Assembly: GCF_028369105.1 (NCBI RefSeq)
Contig: NZ_JAQNDO010000001.1
Coordinates: forward strand, 62,001-126,000
Length of the DNA stretch: 64,000 nt
Direction of reading: 5' to 3'
From: Polyangium mundeleinium
Lineage (GTDB): Bacteria; Myxococcota_A; Polyangia; Polyangiales; Polyangiaceae
The position numbers and the translations under genes are program-made. Shown here one piece after another: positions 43,653 to 52,911 of this stretch (the first letter of the stretch is position 1; every line of letters begins with the position of its first letter). The notes beneath the pieces are model-generated. The model was not told where the DNA came from. It did no database searches and was given only the letters and a program-made list of their open reading frames with translations.

Positions 43653-46600
43653 TTACGTCCCCGCTTCCTCCTCGAATAACGCCGGGACGAACCCCTCCAC
43701 CGTCGCCAGCGCTTCGAGGAGCCCCGTGCGTGGCACCGTGCTCTGGAGCCCCACCGAGGGCGGCGCGAGCACCGTCCGGCTCGGCATCACCTGCGCCGTC
43801 GATGCCACCGCCGCCTGCGTGCTTTGCGGTCCGCGCGTCGTCAGGAGCCGCGACGGCGAGACCGCCTGCGTGGGCAAGCTCCACGGGCCCGAGGCCCGGC
43901 TGCGGGCCTGTTTGCTCCGCCAGTAATCGCGCGCGCGCATGCCCGACGCGCGCGCGTCGAGGTCCGGGATCCGCGGCCAGAAGCCGCCGTTCGCCGTGCC
44001 GAGTGAATGCGCGAGCGCCTCGCGCCGGGCTCGCACGCTCGCCGCATCGTCGCCGAGCCGGACCTCGGCGAGCGACTCGGCAAACCGCTCGAGCGCGCCG
44101 AGCAGGAGCGCGCGCTGGCCTGATACGATGATGCGCGAGGTGGCCTCCTCCCCGAGCCGACGCACCTCGCGCGGATCGCCGCGCCGGAGCGCGGTGACGT
44201 GCATGCGGCCGAGGAGACCGAGGCATACGGCCTGCTCGTCGCCGTTCGGGCCCGAGCCCTGCTCGATGGCGCGCTCGTACGAGAGAAGCGCGTCGGCGAG
44301 GTGGCCCTCGACGAGATGCACGTCGCCGAGGAACGCTTGCCCGAGGGCGCGGCCGAGGTTCGTGCCCACGATCCGCGCGAGGTTCAGCGCGTTGGTGACG
44401 AGCATGCGGGCGCGGTGCAGGTGGCCGACGTGGAACTGGTGGCGGCCCGCGTAGAGCGTGCCCGTGGAGAGATAGTGGCCGCCGAGCTTGTGCTCCTCGG
44501 CGTAGGCGAGGAGCTGCGCCGTGGAGCTCACGCCGAGGTCCCAGTCGTACCGCGCCTCGGCGAGGAGCGCGCACGCGTGCCACGCGCCGAGGAGCCGCGC
44601 CGGATCGGCGAGCTGCTCGGCGAGGTGGGCGGCGGCCTGGATCTCGCGCTCGGCGCCGTCGAGATCCCCGGTCCGGCCGAGCGCCACGCCGTAGAGGCTC
44701 TGCGCGTGGCAGAGCTCGACGAGGTCGCCTTCGCGCTCGGCGAGCGAAGAGCCCACGGCGAGGGAGCGCGCGGCCTCCTCGACGAAGCCACGTGCGAGAT
44801 CCACGCGGCCAAGGACGTTCGTCGCGGCGCACCTGTGCCGTTCGAGCGACGGTTCCTTCCCCGCGACCGCGATCGATTGCTCGGCGTGCTTGCGCGCCTC
44901 CGCGAGCTCGCCGCGCACCTCGTGCACGCGGGCGAGCGCGGCGCCGAGCATGGCCGAGGCCGCGGGCGTGTCCGCGGTGCACCGCTCCACGAGCTTGTGC
45001 AGCTCCTCCGTGCCGCCGAGCAGGCAGCGCAGACGCACGAGCTCGGCCGTCGCGACGAGCTGGATGCGGCGCTGCTCCGGAGAGGCGGGGAGCGTGGCGA
45101 CGAGCTCGATCGCGTGGTGGAGCTTCTGCCCGGCGCCGGGATCGTTTGCGGGGCTTTCGAGGGCCGCCGTGAGGTACGCGTCCGCGGCTCTCCGCGTCTC
45201 GCCGGCGCGTTCGAGGTGGCGCGCGAGCGTGCCGAGATCGGCGCCGCGTCGTTCGAGCTGGTGCGCGATGCGCAGGTGGTGCTGGCGCAGATCCGCGCGT
45301 ACCGCGCGTCGTTCGAGTTGTTCGAGCACGACGTCGTGCACGAACGAGGTGCTCGTCGGCTCGTCGAGCACGAGGCATCGCTGTCCGGCTTCTTCGAGGG
45401 CGCGATCGATGCGGCCGATCGAGAAGATACCGAGCGCTTGGAGGTCCGAGCGCAGGAAGCTGCGGCCGAGGAGCGCGGCCACGCCGAGCACCTCGCGTGA
45501 TTCGGGCGAGAGGCTGTCGACGCCGCGGCGGAGCGCTTCGGTGATCGAGGCCGGGGCGCGGTAATCGGCGAGGTTGCGCGAGCCGAGGCACAAGGTGCCG
45601 AACGGGGTTCGACCGACGAACCCCTCGACTTCCAGGTTGCGGATCACCTGGATCCCGAAGAGCGGGTTTCCCGCGGCGAGCAGCGGCACGTGCCGTTCGA
45701 GCTCGCGCAGGATCGACTCGTCTCCGCCGCGGCCGAGCTCGGCGAGCAGCCGCTGGTTCTCCTCGCGATCGAGCGGGCCGAGATCCATGAGCTTCACGCT
45801 GCGCCACGCCGCGCGCAAAGGAGGCCGCGTCGTGCCCAGCAAGAAGACCTTCGCGGCGCCGAGGGTCCCCGAGAGGACCTCCAGCACCGCGAGCGTCGCC
45901 TCGTCGCCCCAGTGCAGGTCCTCGATGGCCACGAGCACGGGCAGGTCCGCGGCGATGCGCGTGACGAGCCTGCGCACGAGCTCGGCCACCCGCCGCGCCG
46001 ACGAGGGCCGGAGCAGCGTTCGTCGCACGTCGGCGTCGCCGAGACCCCGGCCGAGCTCGGGCACGAGCGCCGTGAGCAGCTCCGCGTCCTCGTCGTTGGC
46101 CGCGTCGATCGCGGCCTGCACGAGCGCGCCCGTGATGCCCTTGCGCCGCGTGGCCGCGGCGACCCGGCTCAGCGCCTCGCGCAGGGGCGAGTATGGCACG
46201 AGCGCGCTGAGCTCGCGGCACCGCGCGTAAATCACCACCGCCGCGCCATCCTGCTCGACGACGTTGAGCAGCTCCGAGACGAGCCGGCTCTTGCCGATCC
46301 CGGCGTCCCCCACGATCACCACGGGAGCCGCGCCGCGCGACGTCGTCCCGAGCACGCGCGAGGCGAGCAGCGACAGCTCGCTCTCGCGGCCCACGAAGGG
46401 CGCCTCCTCGATGTTGTGCCGCGGCGGCATCGACGTGCGCGCGCTCGGCGGCGCCCGCGTGCTCTGCGGCCCGCGCTCGGCGTCCGGCTCCTCGCCGCGG
46501 AGCGTGTCGTAGTAGATCTCCTTCAGCCGCGCGCAGAGCTGCGCCGCGCTCCCCGGCCGTTGCGACGGATCCTGCGCGAGCAGCTCGTCGACGAGCGCCG

Positions 46601-47354
46601 TGATCGCCGGCGGCGCGCTTGGGGACGCCTCGCGCAGCGGCACCATCTCGCCGACGGTCCGGTTCATCATGATCGTCCGCTGCCCGCGCCCCTCGAAGGG
46701 CAGCTTCCCCGAGACGAGCTCGTACAGGATCGTCCCGAGCGCGTAGAGATCCATGCGCGGATCCGGCCGCGCGCGCCCGCTGCGCAGGCACTCGGGCGCC
46801 ATGTAGCCCACGGTCCCCGCGGTCACGCGCGTGTCATCCGGCTCCCAGCTCGACGTGAGCGTGGCGAGCCCGAAATCGAGCACTTTTACGCGCGGCTCGT
46901 GCGGATCGACGATCACGATGTTGCTCGGCTTCAGGTCGAGGTGCAGCACGCCGCGCGCGTGGCAGTGCGCGAGCGCCTCGGCCACCTTGCGCATGAGCCG
47001 CACCGCCTCCAGCGTGTCGAGCGCGCCGACGCGTTCGAGGTAGGCGTCGAGCGTCTCGCCCGCCGCGAGCTCCATCGCGAGGTAGAACCCCACGCCCTCG
47101 ACGAACCCGTATCCGTAGAGCTGGATCAGCGAGGGATGATCGAGCTTGAGCAGCGCCTCGATCTCGTTCTGCTGGCTGATGAGCCGCTCGGCCGTGAGCT
47201 CAGCCGTGGTCGTCTTGAAGACCTTCAGCGCGGCGGGCACGCCGGCGTCGCTCCGCGCCCGGAACACCGCGCCGAACCCACCTTCGCCGAGGAGATCCTC
47301 GATGGTGTAGTCCTCGACCCGCGCCCCTCGCTCGAGCCAGCGGTCGCCCTCCAT
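43653..47354 (-). CDS. Ser/Thr protein kinase fused to AAA-type ATPase and TPR region
   Basis: A 1233-residue signalling protein. ATG 47354 starts just before the kinase domain (1-275): Gly loop LGEGGFGAVF (22-31), Lys44 in AALKVFK, catalytic loop LHLDLKPSN (Asp140; the usual HRD Arg is Leu), DFG 160-162, and APECLRSGR. A Pro/Arg linker leads to an AAA/STAND-like ATPase with Walker A VGDAGIGKSRLVSE (about 345) and Walker B VLVAIEDLHWGDEATL. Residues from about 690 to the end are TPR-like helices. This is the PknB-AAA-TPR layout (PF13191-type) frequent in myxobacteria and PknK-like regulators. Divergent from the TPR gene pair at 47487. Confidence 0.92.
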   Translation of the reverse strand: MEGDRWLERGARVEDYTIEDLLGEGGFGAVFRARSDAGVPAALKVFKTTTAELTAERLISQQNEIEALLKLDHPSLIQLYGYGFVEGVGFYLAMELAAGETLDAYLERVGALDTLEAVRLMRKVAEALAHCHARGVLHLDLKPSNIVIVDPHEPRVKVLDFGLATLTSSWEPDDTRVTAGTVGYMAPECLRSGRARPDPRMDLYALGTILYELVSGKLPFEGRGQRTIMMNRTVGEMVPLREASPSAPPAITALVDELLAQDPSQRPGSAAQLCARLKEIYYDTLRGEEPDAERGPQSTRAPPSARTSMPPRHNIEEAPFVGRESELSLLASRVLGTTSRGAAPVVIVGDAGIGKSRLVSELLNVVEQDGAAVVIYARCRELSALVPYSPLREALSRVAAATRRKGITGALVQAAIDAANDEDAELLTALVPELGRGLGDADVRRTLLRPSSARRVAELVRRLVTRIAADLPVLVAIEDLHWGDEATLAVLEVLSGTLGAAKVFLLGTTRPPLRAAWRSVKLMDLGPLDREENQRLLAELGRGGDESILRELERHVPLLAAGNPLFGIQVIRNLEVEGFVGRTPFGTLCLGSRNLADYRAPASITEALRRGVDSLSPESREVLGVAALLGRSFLRSDLQALGIFSIGRIDRALEEAGQRCLVLDEPTSTSFVHDVVLEQLERRAVRADLRQHHLRIAHQLERRGADLGTLARHLERAGETRRAADAYLTAALESPANDPGAGQKLHHAIELVATLPASPEQRRIQLVATAELVRLRCLLGGTEELHKLVERCTADTPAASAMLGAALARVHEVRGELAEARKHAEQSIAVAGKEPSLERHRCAATNVLGRVDLARGFVEEAARSLAVGSSLAEREGDLVELCHAQSLYGVALGRTGDLDGAEREIQAAAHLAEQLADPARLLGAWHACALLAEARYDWDLGVSSTAQLLAYAEEHKLGGHYLSTGTLYAGRHQFHVGHLHRARMLVTNALNLARIVGTNLGRALGQAFLGDVHLVEGHLADALLSYERAIEQGSGPNGDEQAVCLGLLGRMHVTALRRGDPREVRRLGEEATSRIIVSGQRALLLGALERFAESLAEVRLGDDAASVRARREALAHSLGTANGGFWPRIPDLDARASGMRARDYWRSKQARSRASGPWSLPTQAVSPSRLLTTRGPQSTQAAVASTAQVMPSRTVLAPPSVGLQSTVPRTGLLEALATVEGFVPALFEEEAGT

Positions 47355-47486
47355 CACGTCGAAACCCTTCGAGGTCGTTCTTTCCGGATCTACAGACTGC
47401 CGGAGGCGAGGCCCGAAAGATACGGCCAAAGGGCGACGAATGCGTGCGCTCTCTCCGTCCAAGTTCGCTCTCGCGAGGACCTCGTG
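47355..47486. other. Divergent intergenic region, 132 bp
   Basis: Separates the kinase gene from the TPR protein genes. It holds both promoters; no clear -35/-10 or sigma-54 boxes could be chosen. GAGGA at 47475-47479 serves as the ribosome site for the rightward gene. Confidence 0.35.
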
Positions 47487-48527
47487 ATGCGCGTCACGCG
47501 AGGGACCGGTATACTGCGGCGCGTGATTCCGAGCGTCTTCCTCGCCTCGATCGTCCTCGCGTCCCCGACGCCTCCATCGAGCGGACAAGGCGCGAGCCTC
47601 GTCGCCGCTGCCGCCGCGTCGGGGCGTCCACGGGAGTGCGCTTCGACCGTCCGGCGTGGATTGTCCCGACGTCCCACGGTGTGGGAGCTCGCGCGTGCCC
47701 CGGAGCTCGGTCGGTATTGTGATCTCGTCGCGCGCGCCAAGGCGCTGCTCGTCTCGGACCCGGCCGCTGCGAAGAGTGCTGCCGAGAGCGCCGAGAAGGT
47801 GCTGCCCGGCCACGCCGCCCCGCGTGTGCTCCTCGCCCGCGCGGCCCTCGCGCTCGGCAAGATCGACGACGCCGCGCGCGAGTTCGAAGCCGCGCGCACC
47901 AAGGATCCGCGCAGCGTCGAGGACCCGCCCACGATGCACGACCTCGCCGAGGTCCTCCGCCGCACGGGCAAACTCGACGACGCGCTCGCCGTCTACCGCG
48001 CGCTCGTGCCGCGCATCGACCTGCTCGGCTCGTCCGATCGTCGCGTCGCCGTGCTCCTCGAAGCCGCGCACGTCTCCATGGCCGTCGCGGCCGCCCGTGC
48101 GTCGAGCGGCGCGGCTGCGCCTGCGGAAGCGCCTTCGACCGAGCCGAAGCGCGCGTCGCTCGACGAGGCCGCGGCGTACCTGCGCGAGGCGCGGCAGCGT
48201 CCGCCGAGCGCGCTCTCGGGCGACGTGCTGCTCTCGCTCGTGCTCGTCCTCGATCGCAACGGGGATCGCGTGCAGGCCGACGCGGCGCTCGCCGACGCGC
48301 GCGCCTCCGGCGTGCGCTTGCGCGCGGGCGGGCCGAGTTACCTCGCGGCGGTCGAGGACAAGGCTTGCCTCGAAGCGCTCGCGGCCGAGGGCGCGGCAGC
48401 CGTGAAGTCATGGGAGACGTACCTCGCGGGCCCCGGCGGCAAGACCCCGTGGGCGGCCTCCGCGCGGGCGCGGCTCGAAGCTGCAAAGAAGGCGCCGCGC
48501 CCTGCGGGCGGGAAGGGGGGACCGTGA
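47487..48527 (+). CDS. Exported TPR-like protein
   Basis: A 346-residue protein. ATG 47487 is 7 bases after GAGGA and gives a signal sequence (MRVTRGTGILRRVIPSVFLA then SIVLASPTPPSSG). A GTG at 47523 would shorten the signal. The mature region holds TPR-like helix pairs: HAAPRVLLARAALALGKIDD, AAREFEAARTKDPRSVEDP and LAEVLRRTGKLDDALAVYRA, then an Ala/Glu-rich stretch and a C-terminal WETYLAGPGGKTPWAASARA block. The next gene, of the same type, overlaps by 4 bp (GTGA), so the pair probably forms an envelope complex. Function unknown. Confidence 0.75.
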   Translation: MRVTRGTGILRRVIPSVFLASIVLASPTPPSSGQGASLVAAAAASGRPRECASTVRRGLSRRPTVWELARAPELGRYCDLVARAKALLVSDPAAAKSAAESAEKVLPGHAAPRVLLARAALALGKIDDAAREFEAARTKDPRSVEDPPTMHDLAEVLRRTGKLDDALAVYRALVPRIDLLGSSDRRVAVLLEAAHVSMAVAAARASSGAAAPAEAPSTEPKRASLDEAAAYLREARQRPPSALSGDVLLSLVLVLDRNGDRVQADAALADARASGVRLRAGGPSYLAAVEDKACLEALAAEGAAAVKSWETYLAGPGGKTPWAASARARLEAAKKAPRPAGGKGGP

Positions 48528-49555
48528 AGCGAAGGTGGTTCCGCACCGCGTTTGTCGCGACCGCGCTCGCCGTCGCCCTCGTCATGCCCGCCCCGCGCGA
48601 GGCGCTCGCTGGGCCTTCCGTGTGGACGCAGGTGCGTGATCCCGCGGCCGCGTCGCGCGCCACGTTGCTCGAAGAGGCCGATCAGTTCCTCCTCAAGCAC
48701 GACCTCGCGCAGAGCGAGTCCATGTTCGACGCGACCGGCGTCGACCTCCTGCGCATGCGGGACGTCTACCTGCTCGAAGCGCTCAAGCGGCTCGAACAAG
48801 CGGGCGGCGCGGAGAGCCCCGATGCGCGCGTGCGCTTGCGCCTCGGCCACGTGCTGCGCCGGCTCGGGCAGGATCGCAAGCCGCCGAACCCGGGCCGCAT
48901 CGAGGAGGCGATCCGCGTGCTCCTCACCGTCGCGCACGGCAGCGCGCCGCCTGCGATCACGACCTCTGCGTGGAACGAGCTCGCGATCGCCTACGCCATC
49001 CTCGGCAAGCGGGATCAAGAGGTCCACGCGTACGGCGAGGCGCTCGCGCACGAGCCGCTCGGCCATCACCGCGCCGTCCTCTTCGCCAACCGCGCCGAGT
49101 CGTACATGGGCATGGGCCGGCTCGACGACGCCATCCAGGGCTACCGCCAAGCGCTCCGCTCGCTCTTGCCGATCGAGATGTTCCAGTACGGCGTCACGGC
49201 CCTCTGGGGCCTCGCCGTCGCCACCGATCGCGACGGCGACCTCGACGGCGCGCTCGCCTCGATCGCGCTCGCGCGCGCCTACGATCGTGACGATCGGAAG
49301 ATCCACGAGCCGAGCTGGTTCTTCTCGCCGCCGCACGACGAGGCCTGGTACGACGCGCTCGGCGCCTGGAGCACGGCGCGCGCCACCGACCTCGGCGCCG
49401 TGCGCGCCGAGGCGTACTCGCGTGCCATCGAGGGCTGGGAGGCGTACCTCGAACGTGCGCCGGACGACGACCGCTGGGCGCCGCTCGGCCGCGTGCGCCT
49501 CGAAGCTTGCAAGAAGGAGCGGGATCGGGTCCTTTCGGCGGCGCGACGACGCTGA
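48524..49555 (+). CDS. Exported TPR protein, partner of the upstream gene
   Basis: A 343-residue protein starting at GTG 48524 (ribosome site GGGGGG/GGAAGG just upstream, overlap GTGA). Signal peptide MKRRWFRTAFVATALAVALV, cleavage probably at ALA-GPS. TPR pairs: WNELAIAYAILGKRDQEVHA, VLFANRAESYMGMGRLDDAI, WGLAVATDRDGDLDGALASI. The C-terminal WEAYLERAPDDDRWAPLGRV mirrors the C-terminal block of the upstream protein, so the two are homologous at the end and likely arose by duplication. Function unknown. Confidence 0.75.
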   Translation: MKRRWFRTAFVATALAVALVMPAPREALAGPSVWTQVRDPAAASRATLLEEADQFLLKHDLAQSESMFDATGVDLLRMRDVYLLEALKRLEQAGGAESPDARVRLRLGHVLRRLGQDRKPPNPGRIEEAIRVLLTVAHGSAPPAITTSAWNELAIAYAILGKRDQEVHAYGEALAHEPLGHHRAVLFANRAESYMGMGRLDDAIQGYRQALRSLLPIEMFQYGVTALWGLAVATDRDGDLDGALASIALARAYDRDDRKIHEPSWFFSPPHDEAWYDALGAWSTARATDLGAVRAEAYSRAIEGWEAYLERAPDDDRWAPLGRVRLEACKKERDRVLSAARRR

Positions 49556-49629
49556 GATCGTACGGACCCCCCTTTACGGTGACCCAAGGACGCTCCACGC
49601 TCCACTGTCACCACGGCGGAGGGCGTTCG

Positions 49630-50757
49630 TTGAAGCGGGATTCGCTCTTCGAGGAGTCGGTAGTCTGGTCGGGGCGCCCCAAGGCCGTCACGTGCCCGGT
49701 GCTCTACCAGATCGTGGCGGGGATCGCGGGCGTCGTCTCGGCGATCACCACCGCGTCCGCCATCGTCGTCGCCACGGCGCTCGGAGCGAGCCCCGGCGCG
49801 CTCCTCGCGTTCGCCGCGTGGATGGCCGTGCTCGCGGTCGCGTTCGCGCTTGGCCCCAAGTGGTGGCGCAGCGAGCTCGAGTTCGTCGTCACCGAGCGCC
49901 ACGTCATCCTCCAGCGCGGCCACCTCCGGCGCATGATGGATCGCTCGGCGATCAGCTTCGCCCGCATCCACTGGGACCCCAAGCGCCCGGGCATCGGCGA
50001 CCTCGAGCTCGTGCGCGCCGTGCCCACGGGCGCCTTGCGCCGCCGCCTCGCGATCGTCTTCACCGGCCTCGTCGCGCCCGACCGCGTCTGGGCCATCGTC
50101 CGCGGCGTCACGCCCTCCACGCCGGCGGGCGACGGCCAGCGCCTCCTCGCGCAGCGCCTCGACGACGGCGAGCGTGTCCTCTGGTCGGGCCATCCGCCCG
50201 ACGGCCTTCGCAAGTGGCTCCCGTCGAGTGGACGCGCGGCGCTCGGCCTCGCCCTCGGCATCGGCCTCTTCGTGGCCGCGATCGTCTCGTCGACCCACGC
50301 CGTGCACGCGACCCGCACCGTCGTGCGTGGTGGCCTCTCGCCCGAATCGCTCTCCTTCTTCGCGCTCGTTACCTCGCTCGCGTTGACGATCCTCCTGCTC
50401 GTCTCGGCGGGCGCGCTCGTCGTGTACGCCTCGATCGTCCGGCCTGCGCGGCTCGAAACGCGGACGCGTTACTGGGTGACGAACCGGCGGGTCCTCATCC
50501 AGCGCGGCGACGAAGAGCTGCACCTCGAGCGCACGCGCATCGTCGACGTCATCGACAGCCCTGCGGCAGGCGGGCTCAACGATCTGTTCCTGGTGCTCGA
50601 TGGACCGCGTGCGCGCGCCTTTGCGTCGAGCGGCGCGTTCGGCGAGCGTGACGCCGAAGGCCTCCAGCCGGTGCTTCGTCGCATCACGGACCCGGAGGCC
50701 GTGCGTCGGATCATCCTGCGGGCCCCGAGCGAGCCCGCGATCCCGTCGGTGGCGTGA
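49630..50757 (+). CDS. Membrane protein with two bacterial PH domains
   Basis: A 375-residue protein starting at TTG 49630, 7 bases after GGAGGG; an earlier in-frame start overlaps the previous gene and yields an unlikely N-terminus. Two similar halves are seen. In the first, EESVVWSGRPKAV and two hydrophobic helices are followed by ELEFVVTERHVILQRGHLRR. In the second, DGERVLWSGHPPDGL and two helices are followed by TRYWVTNRRVLIQRGDEELH and ERTRIVDVIDSPAAGGLNDL. The WxGxP start plus xYxVTNxRVLxxxG core is the bPH2/YdbS-like PH-domain pattern. Role unknown, probably membrane-associated. Confidence 0.8.
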   Translation: MKRDSLFEESVVWSGRPKAVTCPVLYQIVAGIAGVVSAITTASAIVVATALGASPGALLAFAAWMAVLAVAFALGPKWWRSELEFVVTERHVILQRGHLRRMMDRSAISFARIHWDPKRPGIGDLELVRAVPTGALRRRLAIVFTGLVAPDRVWAIVRGVTPSTPAGDGQRLLAQRLDDGERVLWSGHPPDGLRKWLPSSGRAALGLALGIGLFVAAIVSSTHAVHATRTVVRGGLSPESLSFFALVTSLALTILLLVSAGALVVYASIVRPARLETRTRYWVTNRRVLIQRGDEELHLERTRIVDVIDSPAAGGLNDLFLVLDGPRARAFASSGAFGERDAEGLQPVLRRITDPEAVRRIILRAPSEPAIPSVA

Positions 50758-50764
50758 CGAGGGC

Positions 50765-51289
50765 TCAGTCCTTCACGACGAGGAACTCGACGCGCCGGTT
50801 CTTGTCGTGGCACGCGTCGGTGTCTTCCGAGCAGAGCGGCTTGGTGACGCCGTAGCCCTTCGAGTCGATCTTCACGTTCGGCAGGCCGTGGCTGTTGAGG
50901 TACTGCGCGACGGCCTTGGCGCGTCGCTCCGACAGATCCTGGTTGTGCTCGGCCGAGCCACGCACGTCGGTGTGCCCCTCGATGCGCAGGTGCACGAGCT
51001 CCGGGTGTGCTTTGAGCAGGGCCACGAGGTCGCCGAGGACCTTCTGCGACTGCGCCTCGTTGATGTGATCGCTGTCCGTGTCGAACAGGATCTGGTGATC
51101 GATCTCCAGGTGATCTCCCTTGAGGTGCGCCTCGCCCACGTCGTTGCCGGCAGCGGCTGCCGCGGTGTCCGAGGGCGGCGGGGTCGCGTCGCCGCCGGTC
51201 TTCAGCTCGACCTGGGCGCTGCCTCCGCCTCCGCAACCGACGAGAAAGAGAAACGAAGCAACCATCGCGGACGTCATCGTTCGGCTCAC
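50765..51289 (-). CDS. OmpA-family lipoprotein
   Basis: A 174-residue protein. GTG 51289 is preferred over ATG 51277 because GGGAGG lies 8 bases upstream of it; both give the signal ending FLFLVGCGGGGS, with the lipobox Cys. A short Gly/Ala spacer leads to the OmpA C-terminal domain (about 70-172): ILFDTDSDHINEAQSQKVLG, VHLRIEGHTDVRGSAEHNQD, LSERRAKAVAQYL, GYGVTKPLCSEDTDACHDKN and RRVEFLVVKD, which bind meso-diaminopimelate in peptidoglycan. A Pal-like outer-membrane anchor. The Cys pair in LCSEDTDAC probably forms a disulfide. Convergent with the PH gene, 7 bp apart. Confidence 0.9.
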   Translation of the reverse strand: MSRTMTSAMVASFLFLVGCGGGGSAQVELKTGGDATPPPSDTAAAAAGNDVGEAHLKGDHLEIDHQILFDTDSDHINEAQSQKVLGDLVALLKAHPELVHLRIEGHTDVRGSAEHNQDLSERRAKAVAQYLNSHGLPNVKIDSKGYGVTKPLCSEDTDACHDKNRRVEFLVVKD

Positions 51290-51364
51290 GGCATCATCCT
51301 CCCTGCGCGTGGATCCTTTGAGGTCCCAAGATGTCGGCACGGGAGCACGAGCCGGGGGAGGGTG

Positions 51365-51940
51365 TCAATCGCCGCGTCTTCTGGCGGATACCTTGGGCAG
51401 GGACGAAGCGACCCCGAGGAGCGACCGCGCGCAGTGCACGGCGTCGTCGGTCGCGGGCGCATGGGCACGTAGCTCCAGCGCGCCTTCGCTCATCAGGACG
51501 AGCCAAATTCCTTTGGGGAACGAATCGATCCATCCGGCGAGGGCCTCGCTATCGAACGCCGCGCCCGTTTCGTTCTCGATCACGAGCTCGACGCCGCCTG
51601 GCGTGACCATCGTTGGCGCCTCGCCGGGGAGGCCGTCGCGCCATTCGAAGACGGTCCGCACGGGCGTCCGCACGTTCACGCCTGCGGGCAACCCTTTGGG
51701 GCCTTTGCCTTCGAGCGTCATCCAGTCGATGAGCTTTTCTTTTTCGAACAACCCCGCGACGAGCGCGGGCGAGCCCATGCACAGGGTGACGTCGTCGGGC
51801 GCGGCGGGTGAATACAGCCGGAACGTGGTGGGAACCTCGGCGTCCTGCTCGGCGACGAACCCGAGGGCGTCCGCGACGGCGTTCGCGCGTTCGGTGCTTC
51901 GTTCCCGCGCGCGGCGCTCCGCGCGCGGGCGCGGGATCAT
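51365..51940 (-). CDS. Hypothetical protein, start uncertain (membrane segment upstream of first ATG)
   Basis: From ATG 51940 the protein has 191 residues: a basic N-terminus (IPRPRAERRARERSTERANA), then a domain with DVTLCMGSPALVAGLFEKEK and VELVIENETGAAFDSEALAG. No family recognised. The same frame stays open upstream to 52021, reading SIPIVLPLLLGVLAALILGL followed by LLVTASG, a clean transmembrane helix, but that stretch has no ATG, GTG or TTG. The real protein may start at a rare codon (ATC near 52018 or CTG near 52000) right after the TAA of the upstream gene (52022-52024), by reinitiation. Confidence 0.6.
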   Translation of the reverse strand: MIPRPRAERRARERSTERANAVADALGFVAEQDAEVPTTFRLYSPAAPDDVTLCMGSPALVAGLFEKEKLIDWMTLEGKGPKGLPAGVNVRTPVRTVFEWRDGLPGEAPTMVTPGGVELVIENETGAAFDSEALAGWIDSFPKGIWLVLMSEGALELRAHAPATDDAVHCARSLLGVASSLPKVSARRRGD

Positions 51941-52021
51941 CCCGCTCGCCGTGACGAGCAGCAGCCCGAGGATCAGGGCGGCGAGGACGCCGAGGAGCAG
52001 GGGGAGGACGATAGGGATGGA

Positions 52022-52786
52022 TTACGCCGGAATCGCGGTGGCGTCATCTCGAAGCGACGGGGCGCGTGCGGCCGGCGCGTCTTCCAGGACCTCGTCGTCC
52101 GTCACCTCGATGTCTTTTCCGTTCGGCGCGGTGCGCAGGAATCCGAGCTGCCGGAGCAGGCTGCGCTGGGTGATGGCTCTTCGCGCGATGGCGCTCCATT
52201 CGAGGTACCAGGCCCAGAGCGCCCCCTCGGCCTTCTCGAAGCTCTCGTCCTCGGCGGCGATCTTCGCGAGATCGGGGATCGGCCCGTCGACGTTGCGGAA
52301 CCTTTCGAGCAGCGCCTTGGCCTCGTCGACCACCACTTCCGTGAGCCCGCGCTGGGCGAGGAGACTTCGCGCGTCTTTCCCCGCCGGGCCGAATCCGCCG
52401 TCCCATTCGGGGTGGTCGATGATGTCGAGTCGTTCGACGAACGTGCCGACCGAGACGATGACGGCCATGCCGTCGGTCTGGGAGAGATTCCGGAAGACCT
52501 GCGCGTGGATCTCCGGCGCGTGCCGCTTCAAGGTCGCATCTGCGATCACGAACCATTGATTCTCCCAGGCGTCGAGGGCGCGCAGGGCATCGGGGTCCGT
52601 GTTTTGTGGCGCCTCGACGACATCGAGCTTCGTGCGCGTCACGTTTTTGAGCAGCGTCCATCCCTCGTCGAGGTCGGCGTTCGTGAAGCCGTGCCGGGCG
52701 AGGGCGGCGGCGATCCGCGGGTTGCGGAGCGCGATGAGGAGCTTGAGGACGCGTTCGGCCTTCTGACCAATGGTGAGCTTTGCCAT
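52022..52786 (-). CDS. Hypothetical cytoplasmic protein
   Basis: A 254-residue protein with no signal peptide or membrane helix. It starts MAKLTIGQKAERVLKLLIAL with a helical N-terminus resembling a small DNA- or protein-binding bundle, then HGFTNADLDEGWTLLKNVTR, a central region (MAVIVSVGTFVERLDIIDH) and an acidic tail (DIEVTDDEVLEDAPAARAP). The ATG is preceded by AGGGAGG, an excellent ribosome site. Family not recognised; paralogues of this kind are common in Polyangiales. It is likely cotranscribed with the short protein gene that begins at its stop. Confidence 0.7.
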   Translation of the reverse strand: MAKLTIGQKAERVLKLLIALRNPRIAAALARHGFTNADLDEGWTLLKNVTRTKLDVVEAPQNTDPDALRALDAWENQWFVIADATLKRHAPEIHAQVFRNLSQTDGMAVIVSVGTFVERLDIIDHPEWDGGFGPAGKDARSLLAQRGLTEVVVDEAKALLERFRNVDGPIPDLAKIAAEDESFEKAEGALWAWYLEWSAIARRAITQRSLLRQLGFLRTAPNGKDIEVTDDEVLEDAPAARAPSLRDDATAIPA

Positions 52787-52911
52787 GACGGAACCTCCCT
52801 AGGGGGGTGTGGATCCAGGCAGTTCCCGACGGGAACGTATGTGACGGACGCGAAGCCGTCGAAAAGCTGCTCGCGCCAGCGAGCCCCCGGCTCCGGGAGG
52901 TCATCCCCCGC

